Origin: JAKLIX01 sp964605655
GTDB lineage: Bacteria; Bacteroidota; Bacteroidia; Bacteroidales; CAIXZF01
NCBI GenBank assembly: GCA_964605655.1
Contig: CAZSDK010000018.1
Coordinates: 1 to 64,000 of the forward strand
DNA: 64,000 nt
Direction of reading: 5' to 3'
Shown: positions 41,865 to 49,742 of the stretch, in pieces
Position numbering within the stretch: position 1 is the stretch's first letter
How the letters are laid out: the number at the start of each line of letters is the position of its first letter
Notes under the pieces: model-generated
The model's database searches: none
Seen by the model: only the letters and a program-made list of their open reading frames with translations
Told to the model about the DNA's origin: nothing
Position numbers and translations under genes: made by a program

Positions 41865-44837
41865 TTATTTTTTTCTGCTCACTTCAACCTGTTCATACCC
41901 TTCAATGATGTCGCCTTCCTTGATGTCGTTGAATCTTTCCACATTCAAACCGCATTCAAATCCGGCACTGACCTCTTTCACGTCGTCTTTAAACCGTTTG
42001 AGAGAACCTAATTCACCGGTGTACACCACGATACCGTCCCTGATCACCCTGATATCGGTATTCCGGGTGATCTTTCCGTCGAGCACCCTGCAACCGGCGA
42101 CGGTCCCTACCTTTGTTATCTTGAATACCTGCATCACCTCCACGTTACAGGTGATCTTCTCTTCGTATTCAGGGGTCAGCATACCTTCAATAGCTGATTG
42201 AATTTCGTTGATAGCGTTATAGATGATGGAATACGTGCGGATATCAATCTGTTCCTTTTCGGCCAGCTTCCTGGCATTCAGTGATGGCCTGACCTGGAAG
42301 GCCACGATGATGGCATTGCTGGCAGAAGCGAGCAACACATCTGATTCCGTGACCGGTCCAACCGATTTATGGATCACATTCACCTGTACCTGAGCAGTGG
42401 ACAGTTTTAACAAGGAATCAGATAAAGCCTCCACTGAACCGTCCACATCACCTTTAACGATGATATTCAGTTCTTTAAATTCTCCGATGGCGATACGACG
42501 GCCAATTTCATCGAGGGTAATGTGCTTCTGGGTACGGATTCCCTGTTCGCGTTGCAGTTGCAGTCGTTTGGAGGCAATGGATTTGGCTTCTTTTTCATCC
42601 TCCATCACATGGAAAGAATCGCCTGCCTGTGGAGCGCCTGTGAGGCCTAACAGGAGGACCGGTGCTGAGGGACCTGCTGTTTTCAGGGACACATTACGCT
42701 CATTGTACATGGCCTTTACTCTTCCGTAAATGGACCCGGCCAGGATCACATCCCCGATTTTCAGGGTCCCGTTCTGCACGAGTACCTTTGCAACATAGCC
42801 CCTTCCTTTGTCGAGAGAGGATTCAATGATGGTGCCCAGTGCATTTCTTTCGGGGTTGGCTTTGAGTTCCAGCATTTCAGCTTCCAGGAGCACCTTCTCC
42901 AGGAGTTGTTCAATATTGATCCCTGCCTTGGCCGAGATCTCCTGGCTCTGGTATTTTCCACCCCAGTCTTCCACCAGTATATTCAGGTTGGCCAGTTGTT
43001 CTTTGATTTTTTCAGGATTGGCGGTAGGTTTATCTATCTTGTTGATGGCAAATACCATGGGAACACCGGCGGCCTGGGCATGGTTGATGGCTTCCACCGT
43101 CTGGGGCATCACGGAATCATCGGCGGCGATGATGATGATAGCCACGTCGGTGATTTTGGCTCCCCTGGCACGCATGGCCGTAAAAGCCTCGTGACCCGGC
43201 GTATCAAGGAAGGTGATCTTCTTACCGTTCTCCAGCTTCACTTCGTAAGCACCGATATGCTGGGTGATACCTCCTGCCTCACCGGCTACCACGTTGGTCT
43301 TTCTGATATGGTCAAGAAGCAGTGTTTTCCCGTGGTCCACATGTCCCATCACCGTCACAATAGGAGTCCTCGGTACCAGTTGTGACTCGTCATCACTCTC
43401 ATCGATCTCTGCTATGGCCTCCTGCACTTCAACTCCCACAAACTCAATCTTATAACCAAACTCATCGGCTACCAGCACGATGGTCTCCGCATCCAGCCTC
43501 TGGTTGATGGAAACCATCAGTCCTAACTGCATACAGGTTGAGATGATCTCCGTCACAGGTACGCTCATCATCACGGCCAGGTCATTGGCAGTGACAAATT
43601 CCGTACACTTGATGATGCTCTTTTCTTCTTCCAGTTTGGCCTGCTCCTCGATAAGCTGCTGGCTGATCATCTCCCTCTTCAGTTTCCTGTATTTGGAAGC
43701 CTTGGATTTGCCGGTACCACTGAGTCTTGCCAGGGTATCCCTGATCTGTTTCTGGATCTCATCGTCACTGAGCTCCGCTTTCACGGTATCTTTGACATAG
43801 TGACGGTCTTTGACACCTCTTTTCGGTTTTTGTTCCTTGTTGGCCTCTGATTCCTGTACCAGTGGAATGATCTGCTTTTTGATCCGTTTTCTCTTTTTCT
43901 TCTTCGATTTGAGGTTGTCATCAGAAGAGGAAGCGACCGGTTTCTTTTCAACAGGCAGGTCAATTTTTCCAAGGATCACAGGACCTTCCAGTTTTGGGGT
44001 CTGGGTACGGATGAAGTTAACATCTCTGACAGGTTCAGCAGCGGGTTTCTCAGGTTCAGGGATGTTTTCCGCAATGGTCTCCTGGCTTTCAGTCGTGACA
44101 GCTTCCTTTTCAGCGATGACTTCGGTTTTCTCGGACATCACCGGTTGTTTCACCTCAGCTTCAGCTTCGGTGGAGGCAGTCTTATCTTCTTTGGCTACCT
44201 CCTTGCCTTTCTTTTTCTTGGGAGCCTTGGTTTTTGGCGGGAACAGGGTATCCAGGTCGATCTTACCGATGATCTTGACCCCCGATTCTTCGGTCACCTC
44301 TGCAGGTTCCGGCTCCTTTGCAGGAGTATCAGGTTCTTCGGTCTTAGCCTCAGCCACTGTCTTAACAGCTTCCTCGGGAACCTCTGCCGGCTTTTCTTTA
44401 ACCGGTTCCTCGGCGACCACTTCCCTGGGTTTCTCTTCGTCCTCTGTTTCCTTGGGTTTGGCAGCCGCGGTCTTTTTAACGGTTTTTACGGCCTTCTCTG
44501 CCTTTGGCTTTTCAAAGTCAAGATGGGTCTTCTTAATGAATATTTCATCCGTGTCCTCATCTGATTCCTTTTCAACCGTATCAGTCTGCTTATCATCGAT
44601 GGAAACGGTCTCCCTGGGTGAAATATCAAGACCTATTTTCTGAGCCTCTTCCTTTACCTTGATATCGGATTGGAATTCCTTTGTAAGGATGGCAAAGATC
44701 TCCTGCGAAAGTTTGGTGTTGGGATTCGAATCGATGGAAAACCCTTTCTTGTGAAGGTAATCCACGATGTGCTGCAACCCAACATTGAGTTCTTTGGCAG
44801 CTTTACTTAACCTTATTCCCTTCCCTGAATCTTCCAT
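41865..44837 (-). CDS. infB: Translation initiation factor IF-2
   Basis: The 990-residue GTPase places initiator tRNA on the 30S subunit. The N-terminal IF2_N module (KELNVGLQHIVDYLHKKGF) is followed by a long K/E/P-rich low-complexity linker (about residues 75-400). The G domain has GHVDHGKT (about 497), DTPGHEAFTAMRARG and NKIDK, followed by domains II-IV ending EGYEQVEVSRKK. It is the third gene of the rimP-nusA-infB operon. Confidence 0.97.
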   Translation of the reverse strand: MEDSGKGIRLSKAAKELNVGLQHIVDYLHKKGFSIDSNPNTKLSQEIFAILTKEFQSDIKVKEEAQKIGLDISPRETVSIDDKQTDTVEKESDEDTDEIFIKKTHLDFEKPKAEKAVKTVKKTAAAKPKETEDEEKPREVVAEEPVKEKPAEVPEEAVKTVAEAKTEEPDTPAKEPEPAEVTEESGVKIIGKIDLDTLFPPKTKAPKKKKGKEVAKEDKTASTEAEAEVKQPVMSEKTEVIAEKEAVTTESQETIAENIPEPEKPAAEPVRDVNFIRTQTPKLEGPVILGKIDLPVEKKPVASSSDDNLKSKKKKRKRIKKQIIPLVQESEANKEQKPKRGVKDRHYVKDTVKAELSDDEIQKQIRDTLARLSGTGKSKASKYRKLKREMISQQLIEEQAKLEEEKSIIKCTEFVTANDLAVMMSVPVTEIISTCMQLGLMVSINQRLDAETIVLVADEFGYKIEFVGVEVQEAIAEIDESDDESQLVPRTPIVTVMGHVDHGKTLLLDHIRKTNVVAGEAGGITQHIGAYEVKLENGKKITFLDTPGHEAFTAMRARGAKITDVAIIIIAADDSVMPQTVEAINHAQAAGVPMVFAINKIDKPTANPEKIKEQLANLNILVEDWGGKYQSQEISAKAGINIEQLLEKVLLEAEMLELKANPERNALGTIIESSLDKGRGYVAKVLVQNGTLKIGDVILAGSIYGRVKAMYNERNVSLKTAGPSAPVLLLGLTGAPQAGDSFHVMEDEKEAKSIASKRLQLQREQGIRTQKHITLDEIGRRIAIGEFKELNIIVKGDVDGSVEALSDSLLKLSTAQVQVNVIHKSVGPVTESDVLLASASNAIIVAFQVRPSLNARKLAEKEQIDIRTYSIIYNAINEIQSAIEGMLTPEYEEKITCNVEVMQVFKITKVGTVAGCRVLDGKITRNTDIRVIRDGIVVYTGELGSLKRFKDDVKEVSAGFECGLNVERFNDIKEGDIIEGYEQVEVSRKK

Positions 44838-44900
44838 ATATTTCGCGGTGCCTTGCCACTGCTAAGCAGCCTGAAGGCTCAAAATTACTACTATTTTTAA

Positions 44901-46136
44901 TTATTCAAACTCAGCCTTCAATATCCTGATGACTTCCTTCACGGTTTCTTCCTCAAGGTCAGTACGTCTGACGAGTTCATCCACATCCAGTGCGAGCACG
45001 CTTTTGGCGGTGTCGCAGCCAATATTTTTGAATTCCTCAATGATCCATTCATCAATTTCATCGGTGAATTCCACCAGGTCGACATCTTCATTGTCAATAT
45101 CTGTATCTCTGTAAACATCAATCTCATAACCCGTGAGTTTACCGGCAAGTTTGATATTGTATCCTCCTTTTCCGATGGCCAGTGAAACCTGGTCGGGCTT
45201 CATATAGACTTCGGCTCTGCGGTTTTCCTCATCAAGAGTGATGGAAGAGATCTTGGCGGGACTGAGGGCACGTTGGATGAACAAGGCTGAATTGGTAGTG
45301 AAATTGATCACATCGATATTTTCATTCTTGAGTTCTCTCACAATGCCGTGAATCCTGGAGCCTTTCATACCCACACAGGCTCCCACCGGGTCGATGCGGT
45401 CATCGTACGACTCCACCGCGATCTTGGCTCTTTCTCCCGGTTCCCTTACAATCTTGCGAATGGTGATGAGTCCGTCGTAAACCTCCGGAACTTCCTGCTC
45501 GAACAAACGTTCCAGGAAGACTTCAGAAGTCCTCGAAAGGATCACCCTGGGTGAACTGTTCTCCATTTCCACTTTGGAAACCACTGCCCTGATGTTATCT
45601 CCCTTACGGTAATTATCGTGCTTAATCTGCTGGCTTTTCGGAAGCAGCAGCTCAATTCCTTCTTCGTCAAGCACCATGATTTCCTTTTTCCAGACCTGGT
45701 AAACTTCCCCGGAAATGATCTCTCCGATTCTTTCCTTATATTTCCGGTAGATACTGTCCTTTTCGTACTCCTGTATCTTCGCGATGAGGTTTTGCCGTAT
45801 CGCCAGAATTTCCCTGCGCCCGAAATCCTTCATCTTCATTTCTTCCGACACATCTTCGCCCACTTCAAAGTCAGGCTCAATCTTGACCGCCTCGGAATAG
45901 GCAATCTGCTCGTTGGGATTTTCAACCTCATCGTCTTCCACAATAGTCCGGTTTCTCCAAATTTCAAGGTCACCTTTGTCAATGTTGACAATGATGTCGA
46001 AATTATCGGCTACCCCGTACTTCTTGGTAAGCATGTGACGAAATACATCCTCCAGAATACGCATCATGGTTTCCCGGTCGATGTTTTTGAATTCTTTGAA
46101 TTCCGAAAAGGTTTCTACTAAATTAAGATGTTCCAT
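44901..46136 (-). CDS. nusA: Transcription termination/antitermination factor NusA
   Basis: The 411-residue protein has an N-terminal RNA-polymerase-binding domain. An S1 domain follows (about 135-205, GEIISGEVYQVWKKEIMVL), then two KH domains (DPVGACVGMKGSRI, LAIGKGGYNIKLAGKLTG). A short helix-hairpin-helix end (IGCDTAKSVLALDVDELV) closes the protein. It lacks the acidic repeats of E. coli NusA, as expected. It is in an operon with rimP and infB. Confidence 0.96.
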   Translation of the reverse strand: MEHLNLVETFSEFKEFKNIDRETMMRILEDVFRHMLTKKYGVADNFDIIVNIDKGDLEIWRNRTIVEDDEVENPNEQIAYSEAVKIEPDFEVGEDVSEEMKMKDFGRREILAIRQNLIAKIQEYEKDSIYRKYKERIGEIISGEVYQVWKKEIMVLDEEGIELLLPKSQQIKHDNYRKGDNIRAVVSKVEMENSSPRVILSRTSEVFLERLFEQEVPEVYDGLITIRKIVREPGERAKIAVESYDDRIDPVGACVGMKGSRIHGIVRELKNENIDVINFTTNSALFIQRALSPAKISSITLDEENRRAEVYMKPDQVSLAIGKGGYNIKLAGKLTGYEIDVYRDTDIDNEDVDLVEFTDEIDEWIIEEFKNIGCDTAKSVLALDVDELVRRTDLEEETVKEVIRILKAEFE

Positions 46137-46200
46137 CTCTTTGATCCCTGGTTTAATTTAATCTCATTGTATATGGTTCATTTTGCTTCATCCCCCGACC

Positions 46201-46662
46201 TTAACGGTAACTCAGGATGATGGTTGTAAAATCAATGTTTGTGAAATCAAGCTTCAGGTTCGCCTGGTCGGTACCCGGCTTGACTTTGGCTGCTTTATCA
46301 CCTTGCTGTTTAATTTCTAAAAATTCCGGATTGACTGACATCAATTCCCCGGTGATCACGGTTCCGTCTTTCATATTAATCTTTAATTTTCTTCCCACAT
46401 GTTTCGGGTATTGACGGTAGGTGCGAAGCGGCTGGTCGGCGCCTCCCGTGGAGACTTCCAGCTCAAAATCTTCCTCATCCCGGTCCAGGTGGCCTTCAAT
46501 ATGACGGCTCAGGCCGACACAGTCGTCGATGGACACACCACGGTCACCGTCAATGGTGACCAGGATACGGTTGCCTTTTCGGATCTTCACCTCAAGAAGA
46601 AACTGATCCGTATCCTTCAGATATTCCTCAGCTAACTCTTTGATCCTGTTCTCAGTAATCAT
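46201..46662 (-). CDS. rimP: Ribosome maturation factor RimP
   Basis: The 153-residue protein needed for 30S assembly has the N-terminal alpha-beta domain (RILVTIDGDRGVSIDDCVGL, LEVSTGGADQPLRT) and the C-terminal SH3-like barrel (GRKLKINMKDGTVITGELMS). It is the first gene of the long minus-strand operon. Its leader contains a strong hairpin. Confidence 0.94.
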   Translation of the reverse strand: MITENRIKELAEEYLKDTDQFLLEVKIRKGNRILVTIDGDRGVSIDDCVGLSRHIEGHLDRDEEDFELEVSTGGADQPLRTYRQYPKHVGRKLKINMKDGTVITGELMSVNPEFLEIKQQGDKAAKVKPGTDQANLKLDFTNIDFTTIILSYR

Positions 46663-46677
46663 ATTTTATCAATAAAA

Positions 46678-46697
46678 GAGGGGACCAAGGTCCCCTC
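46678..46697 (-). promoter_or_regulatory. Hairpin in the rimP-nusA-infB leader (attenuator-like)
   Basis: GAGGGGACC and GGTCCCCTC (46678-46686, 46689-46697) are perfect inverted repeats. On the minus strand the hairpin is followed by TTTTATT and lies 15 bases before the rimP ATG, downstream of the presumed promoter. It has the shape of an intrinsic terminator placed between promoter and first gene. Confidence 0.55.
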
Positions 46698-46760
46698 AAA
46701 AATATCTTTCCCTGATGTCGAAATACCAGTCAAGGTTTGTTGCCGGCAAATTTCGAGCTG

Positions 46761-46768
46761 CAAAAGTA
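46761..46768 (-). promoter_or_regulatory. -7 box for the rimP operon
   Basis: TACTTTTG on the minus strand, with a TTGG about 18 bases upstream as a possible -33 element, gives a leader of about 90 bases that includes the hairpin. Confidence 0.5.
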
Positions 46769-46807
46769 ATATAAATTTTTCAATTACCAACAATTGAAAA
46801 ATAATTT

Positions 46808-46836
46808 CGAAATCAGGATGCAGAACTCAGAATTTA
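46808..46836. repeat. Short direct repeat, copy 1
   Basis: CGAAATCAGGATGCAGAACT and the following bases recur at 47218-47247 with few differences. The two copies bracket a block of about 410 bases containing the T9SS remnant. Confidence 0.7.
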
Positions 46837-46837
46837 T

Positions 46838-46891
46838 ATCCAGCTCATCATCAGCCGTAAGACCTATTCGGGGAAGCTGGTGGTGTATTGA
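46838..46891 (+). pseudogene. Remnant of a T9SS C-terminal tail
   Basis: The bases read IQLIISRKTYSGKLVVY-stop, almost identical in DNA to the end of the intact gene at 49139-49190. The identity extends about 12 bases past the stop codon. No upstream coding sequence joins it. It is the tail of a lost duplicate. Confidence 0.8.
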
Positions 46892-47217
46892 TTCCTGGCA
46901 GGGAGTCTTCCTGCCTGTTGGTCAATCCAAAAACGTATTATTCAAGCACTTGTCAAGTACTCTTAAGTTCCCTTAAGTTCCTAAAGTGTTTAAATAAAAC
47001 CACTTGAGACACTTAGATCACTTAAGAATTTGATGTATATCGAAGTTCTATGCTGGTCCAGACAGTGTCTTCCTTTTACCGCGGAGGCGCCGGGAAAGGG
47101 ATGTTTTATAAGGCAAGAAGGCAAGATTGCGAGAAGGCCAGGAAGCAAGAATGATTTCAACTGGTACACTGAAAAAATCCCGCATCCCGCATCCCGCATC
47201 CCGCCTTGGCGAATGCC

Positions 47218-47247
47218 CGAAATCAGAATGCAGAACTCAGAATTATA
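47218..47247. repeat. Short direct repeat, copy 2
   Basis: It matches 46808-46836 (core TGCAGAACTCAGAATT at 47229-47244). Confidence 0.7.
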
Positions 47248-47333
47248 CTTTAATGCTCGTCGATCTTATATTTTAATTGACAAACAGTTCTATATTAACT
47301 ATATTTACAGAATATTACCAAATCACCGTTTTA

Positions 47334-47566
47334 TGAGCCAGAGACACACCGCTGTTAAGCTAACTGCCTGTATTGCATTTTGTTTGCTTACCGGGCAACT
47401 GGTCTTCGGTCAGAGCATGACTGTTGATCTGACCCCTTCAGATTATAATGGCAATGTCAATATCAGTTGTTTTGGTTTGTCGGACGGAAGCATCTTTGCC
47501 ACGGTTACCGGCAGAACACCTCCTTATGTTTACCGGTGGTCGAATATTGCTACAAGGCCAATATAA
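47334..47566 (+). pseudogene. Truncated SprB-repeat secreted protein
   Basis: The 77-residue product has a signal peptide (about residues 1-27, ending VFGQ). It then has the beginning of one SprB repeat (ISCFGLSDGSIFATVTG followed by PPYVYRWSN) and a sudden stop after ATRPI. SprB-repeat proteins are normally hundreds to thousands of residues long and end in a T9SS domain. The gene directly behind it starts 5 bases later and is complete, so this looks like the leftover 5' end of a large surface protein. Confidence 0.7.
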
Positions 47567-47570
47567 AAAA

Positions 47571-49190
47571 ATGAAAATCATTCATTTACGTTTAGTTTTA
47601 ACCTTGTGCTTTGGGATAACTACAGCCTTTGCTTATCCCCAACAATGGCAAATCGCCAAACATGCGGGAGGGGCTTGGTTTGATGGGGCATCGACTTTAG
47701 CAATAGACTCCAATAACAACACCTACATCGGTGGCAAATACTCATACGGGGCAACCTTTGACAGCCAGTATATTGAGTGCAATGGATATTGGGATTTCTT
47801 TCTTGCCAAATACCAGGCCAACGGTGACCTGGTTTGGGTCAAACATGGGGGAGGAACAGGAAATACCTTTGATGACCTGGATGAAATCTCAGAAATCAAG
47901 ATCCATGACCAAACCCAATTGTATGTCGGGGGTATTTTTACTAACCAGGTTACATTAGGAAATTCCACGTTAAATTCTATGGGTGATTATGAGGCATTTG
48001 TCGCAAGATTTGATTCAGCCGGTGATTGCATTTGGGCAAGGAGTATTGGAGGAGTTGGACGGGAGACAATTCAGGGTTTGGACCTGGATGCAGATGGTAA
48101 TATTTATATTACGGGATATTCGAATTATTCGCCCACTATATTTTTTGATACCACTTATTCTTTAACAATGAATGGTCATTTGTTTTTTATGGCCAAGTAC
48201 GATCCCGATGGCCATATACTCTGGACTAAATCCATAGAAGGCACGGGAGGGCTAATCATTTTCGATATTACACACTTTAATAACAATTTTTGTCTATCTG
48301 GTTCGTATCATGGAAATATTACCTTCGATTCGGTGAATCTTAGCACTAATAAGGCACATTTGCCTTGTATCTTTGTGGTGGATACGGCAGGTCAGGTCCT
48401 CTGGGGCCAATCCTTCGAACCGAAACAAACAGGAAATATGAATTCCTCTTGTCATACTGCGTCAGGATACTTGTATTGCATTGGTTACGCTGTCGACAGT
48501 TTGATCATTGGGGCAGATACTCTGAGTGATGAGGGTGGTTTCCTGCTGAAGATGGATGAAAGCGGAGACCCCAAATGGATGCGAAGAATTGGAAACTCAA
48601 CCAATATTGCCGTTTCATCCACTGAAAAAATCTTAGTGACTGCTACTGAGTATGGAACCCAAATTTTCGATGACTGTGTGGCGATTCCTGCTACCACAAA
48701 CCATACTCTGTTTATTGCAAGCATTGACAGTGCGGGAGAATGTGAGGGAGTGGTGCAGGTCCCTAATGTACTTTGGGTCAATCAATCGGTTTTCGATGCT
48801 AATGACCGTTTCTTTATTGCAGGAAAATGTATTGCGACAGAATTTGGGAATATAACAGTAGGGAATTATGGTGACGCAGATGCTTTCTGGGCAGCACTCG
48901 ATTGGGTCAACGGGGAAGAGGAGAACAACCACAGGCCGGAGGGGGAGCTATACATTTATGCCAATCCCAACACGGGTGTTTTCCAGTTGGTTGTTCCGGA
49001 AGAGGCCCGCCACGAGGTTTCACTCACCCTAAATATCTACGATAACAGTGGGAAAGTCATCCACAGCCAGGTACTGGATATGTCCGAAGACCCGCTGAAG
49101 GTGGATGTATCCCCCGCCAAAGCGGGTATGTATCATATCCAGCTCATCAGCAGTCGCAAGACCTATTCGGGGAAGCTGGTGGTGTATTGA
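47571..49190 (+). CDS. Secreted SBBP/beta-propeller-like protein with T9SS sorting domain
   Basis: The start at 47571 gives signal peptide MKIIHLRLVLTLCFGITTAFA; the longer frame overlaps the SprB fragment. The 539-residue protein has propeller-type repeats of about 50-55 residues with LAIDSNNNTYIGGKYS, DLDADGNIYITGYSN and DFFLAKYQANGDLVWVKHGG-like strands. These are as in SBBP proteins. The T9SS tail runs from about 460 (IYANPNTGVFQLVV ... YSGKLVVY). It should be exported to the cell surface. A copy of its last 18 codons persists at 46838. Confidence 0.85.
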   Translation: MKIIHLRLVLTLCFGITTAFAYPQQWQIAKHAGGAWFDGASTLAIDSNNNTYIGGKYSYGATFDSQYIECNGYWDFFLAKYQANGDLVWVKHGGGTGNTFDDLDEISEIKIHDQTQLYVGGIFTNQVTLGNSTLNSMGDYEAFVARFDSAGDCIWARSIGGVGRETIQGLDLDADGNIYITGYSNYSPTIFFDTTYSLTMNGHLFFMAKYDPDGHILWTKSIEGTGGLIIFDITHFNNNFCLSGSYHGNITFDSVNLSTNKAHLPCIFVVDTAGQVLWGQSFEPKQTGNMNSSCHTASGYLYCIGYAVDSLIIGADTLSDEGGFLLKMDESGDPKWMRRIGNSTNIAVSSTEKILVTATEYGTQIFDDCVAIPATTNHTLFIASIDSAGECEGVVQVPNVLWVNQSVFDANDRFFIAGKCIATEFGNITVGNYGDADAFWAALDWVNGEEENNHRPEGELYIYANPNTGVFQLVVPEEARHEVSLTLNIYDNSGKVIHSQVLDMSEDPLKVDVSPAKAGMYHIQLISSRKTYSGKLVVY

Positions 49191-49263
49191 TTCCTGGCCG
49201 GGTCGCAGAGGATGTCTGAAAAGGCAAGATTGCGAGAAGGCCAAATTATTTGCAAGGAATTCC

Positions 49264-49271
49264 TATTTTTG
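49264..49271 (+). promoter_or_regulatory. -7 box for the CxxCH lipoprotein gene
   Basis: TATTTTTG matches the consensus, 41 bases before the ATG at 49312. Confidence 0.5.
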
Positions 49272-49311
49272 CCTGTCCTTTCCCATGTATCCATTTAGAT
49301 TCTTAGGTATA

Positions 49312-49722
49312 ATGACATTAACTGCCAGTATCAAGAAATATTCGCGCCTCTGGGTGCCTGTGCTGATGACCGCTTTTCTATTTCTTTTCTCCTGCTATTA
49401 TGATGTGGAGGAAGAACTATACCCCATAGATTCGAATGCAGCCTGCGACACCACAAACGTGACGTACACCCTTTCCATCAAACCTATTATGGATGCCTCT
49501 TGTAACAACTGCCATTCCACACAGGTGGCATCCGGCGGGATCATCCTCGACACCTACGCCGGCATCAGTGCCGTCGCCGCCTCAGGGAAGCTGGGAGGAA
49601 GCGTGAACTGGACCGGAGGGTATTCTGCCATGCCCAAGGGAGGAAGCCAGCTTTCACCCTGTAACCTGAAAAAGATCAACATCTGGCTGGCAGCCAACCA
49701 TCCGAAGCTCTTCACCTTTTAG
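49312..49722 (+). CDS. Small lipoprotein with cytochrome-c type CxxCH site
   Basis: The start at 49312 (MTLTASIKKYSRLWVPVLMT) is preferred; ATG 49285 is possible and the longer frame runs into the previous gene. The 136-residue protein has a lipobox FLFSC (Cys about 26). One heme-binding motif CNNCH lies in IKPIMDASCNNCHSTQ, and a methionine in GGYSAMPKGGSQLSPC is the likely distal ligand. It looks like a one-heme cytochrome c anchored in the membrane, of the planctomycete-cytochrome-like kind found next to T9SS proteins in Bacteroidetes. The electron partner is unknown. Confidence 0.8.
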   Translation: MTLTASIKKYSRLWVPVLMTAFLFLFSCYYDVEEELYPIDSNAACDTTNVTYTLSIKPIMDASCNNCHSTQVASGGIILDTYAGISAVAASGKLGGSVNWTGGYSAMPKGGSQLSPCNLKKINIWLAANHPKLFTF

Positions 49723-49742
49723 GCATCATTATTCACTATAAA

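Larger units (their letters stand above)
46663..47333. other. Gene-poor decayed region
   Basis: It contains, in order: the rimP leader hairpin and promoter, a direct repeat (46808-46836), the remnant of a T9SS tail, a small GGCAGG/CCTGCC hairpin near 46899, tandem CTTAAGTTCC units (about 46959-46980), three tandem CATCCCG units (about 47182-47202) and the second direct-repeat copy (47218-47247). No intact gene was seen. Confidence 0.65.

Noticed and set aside
43810..44643. Long plus-strand frame opposite infB
   Set aside because: It is antisense to the low-complexity K/E/P linker of IF-2. The S/F-rich product is an artefact.
47179..47203. Tandem CATCCCG units as a CRISPR or binding array
   Set aside because: There are only three short adjoining units without spacers, a simple microsatellite in decayed DNA.
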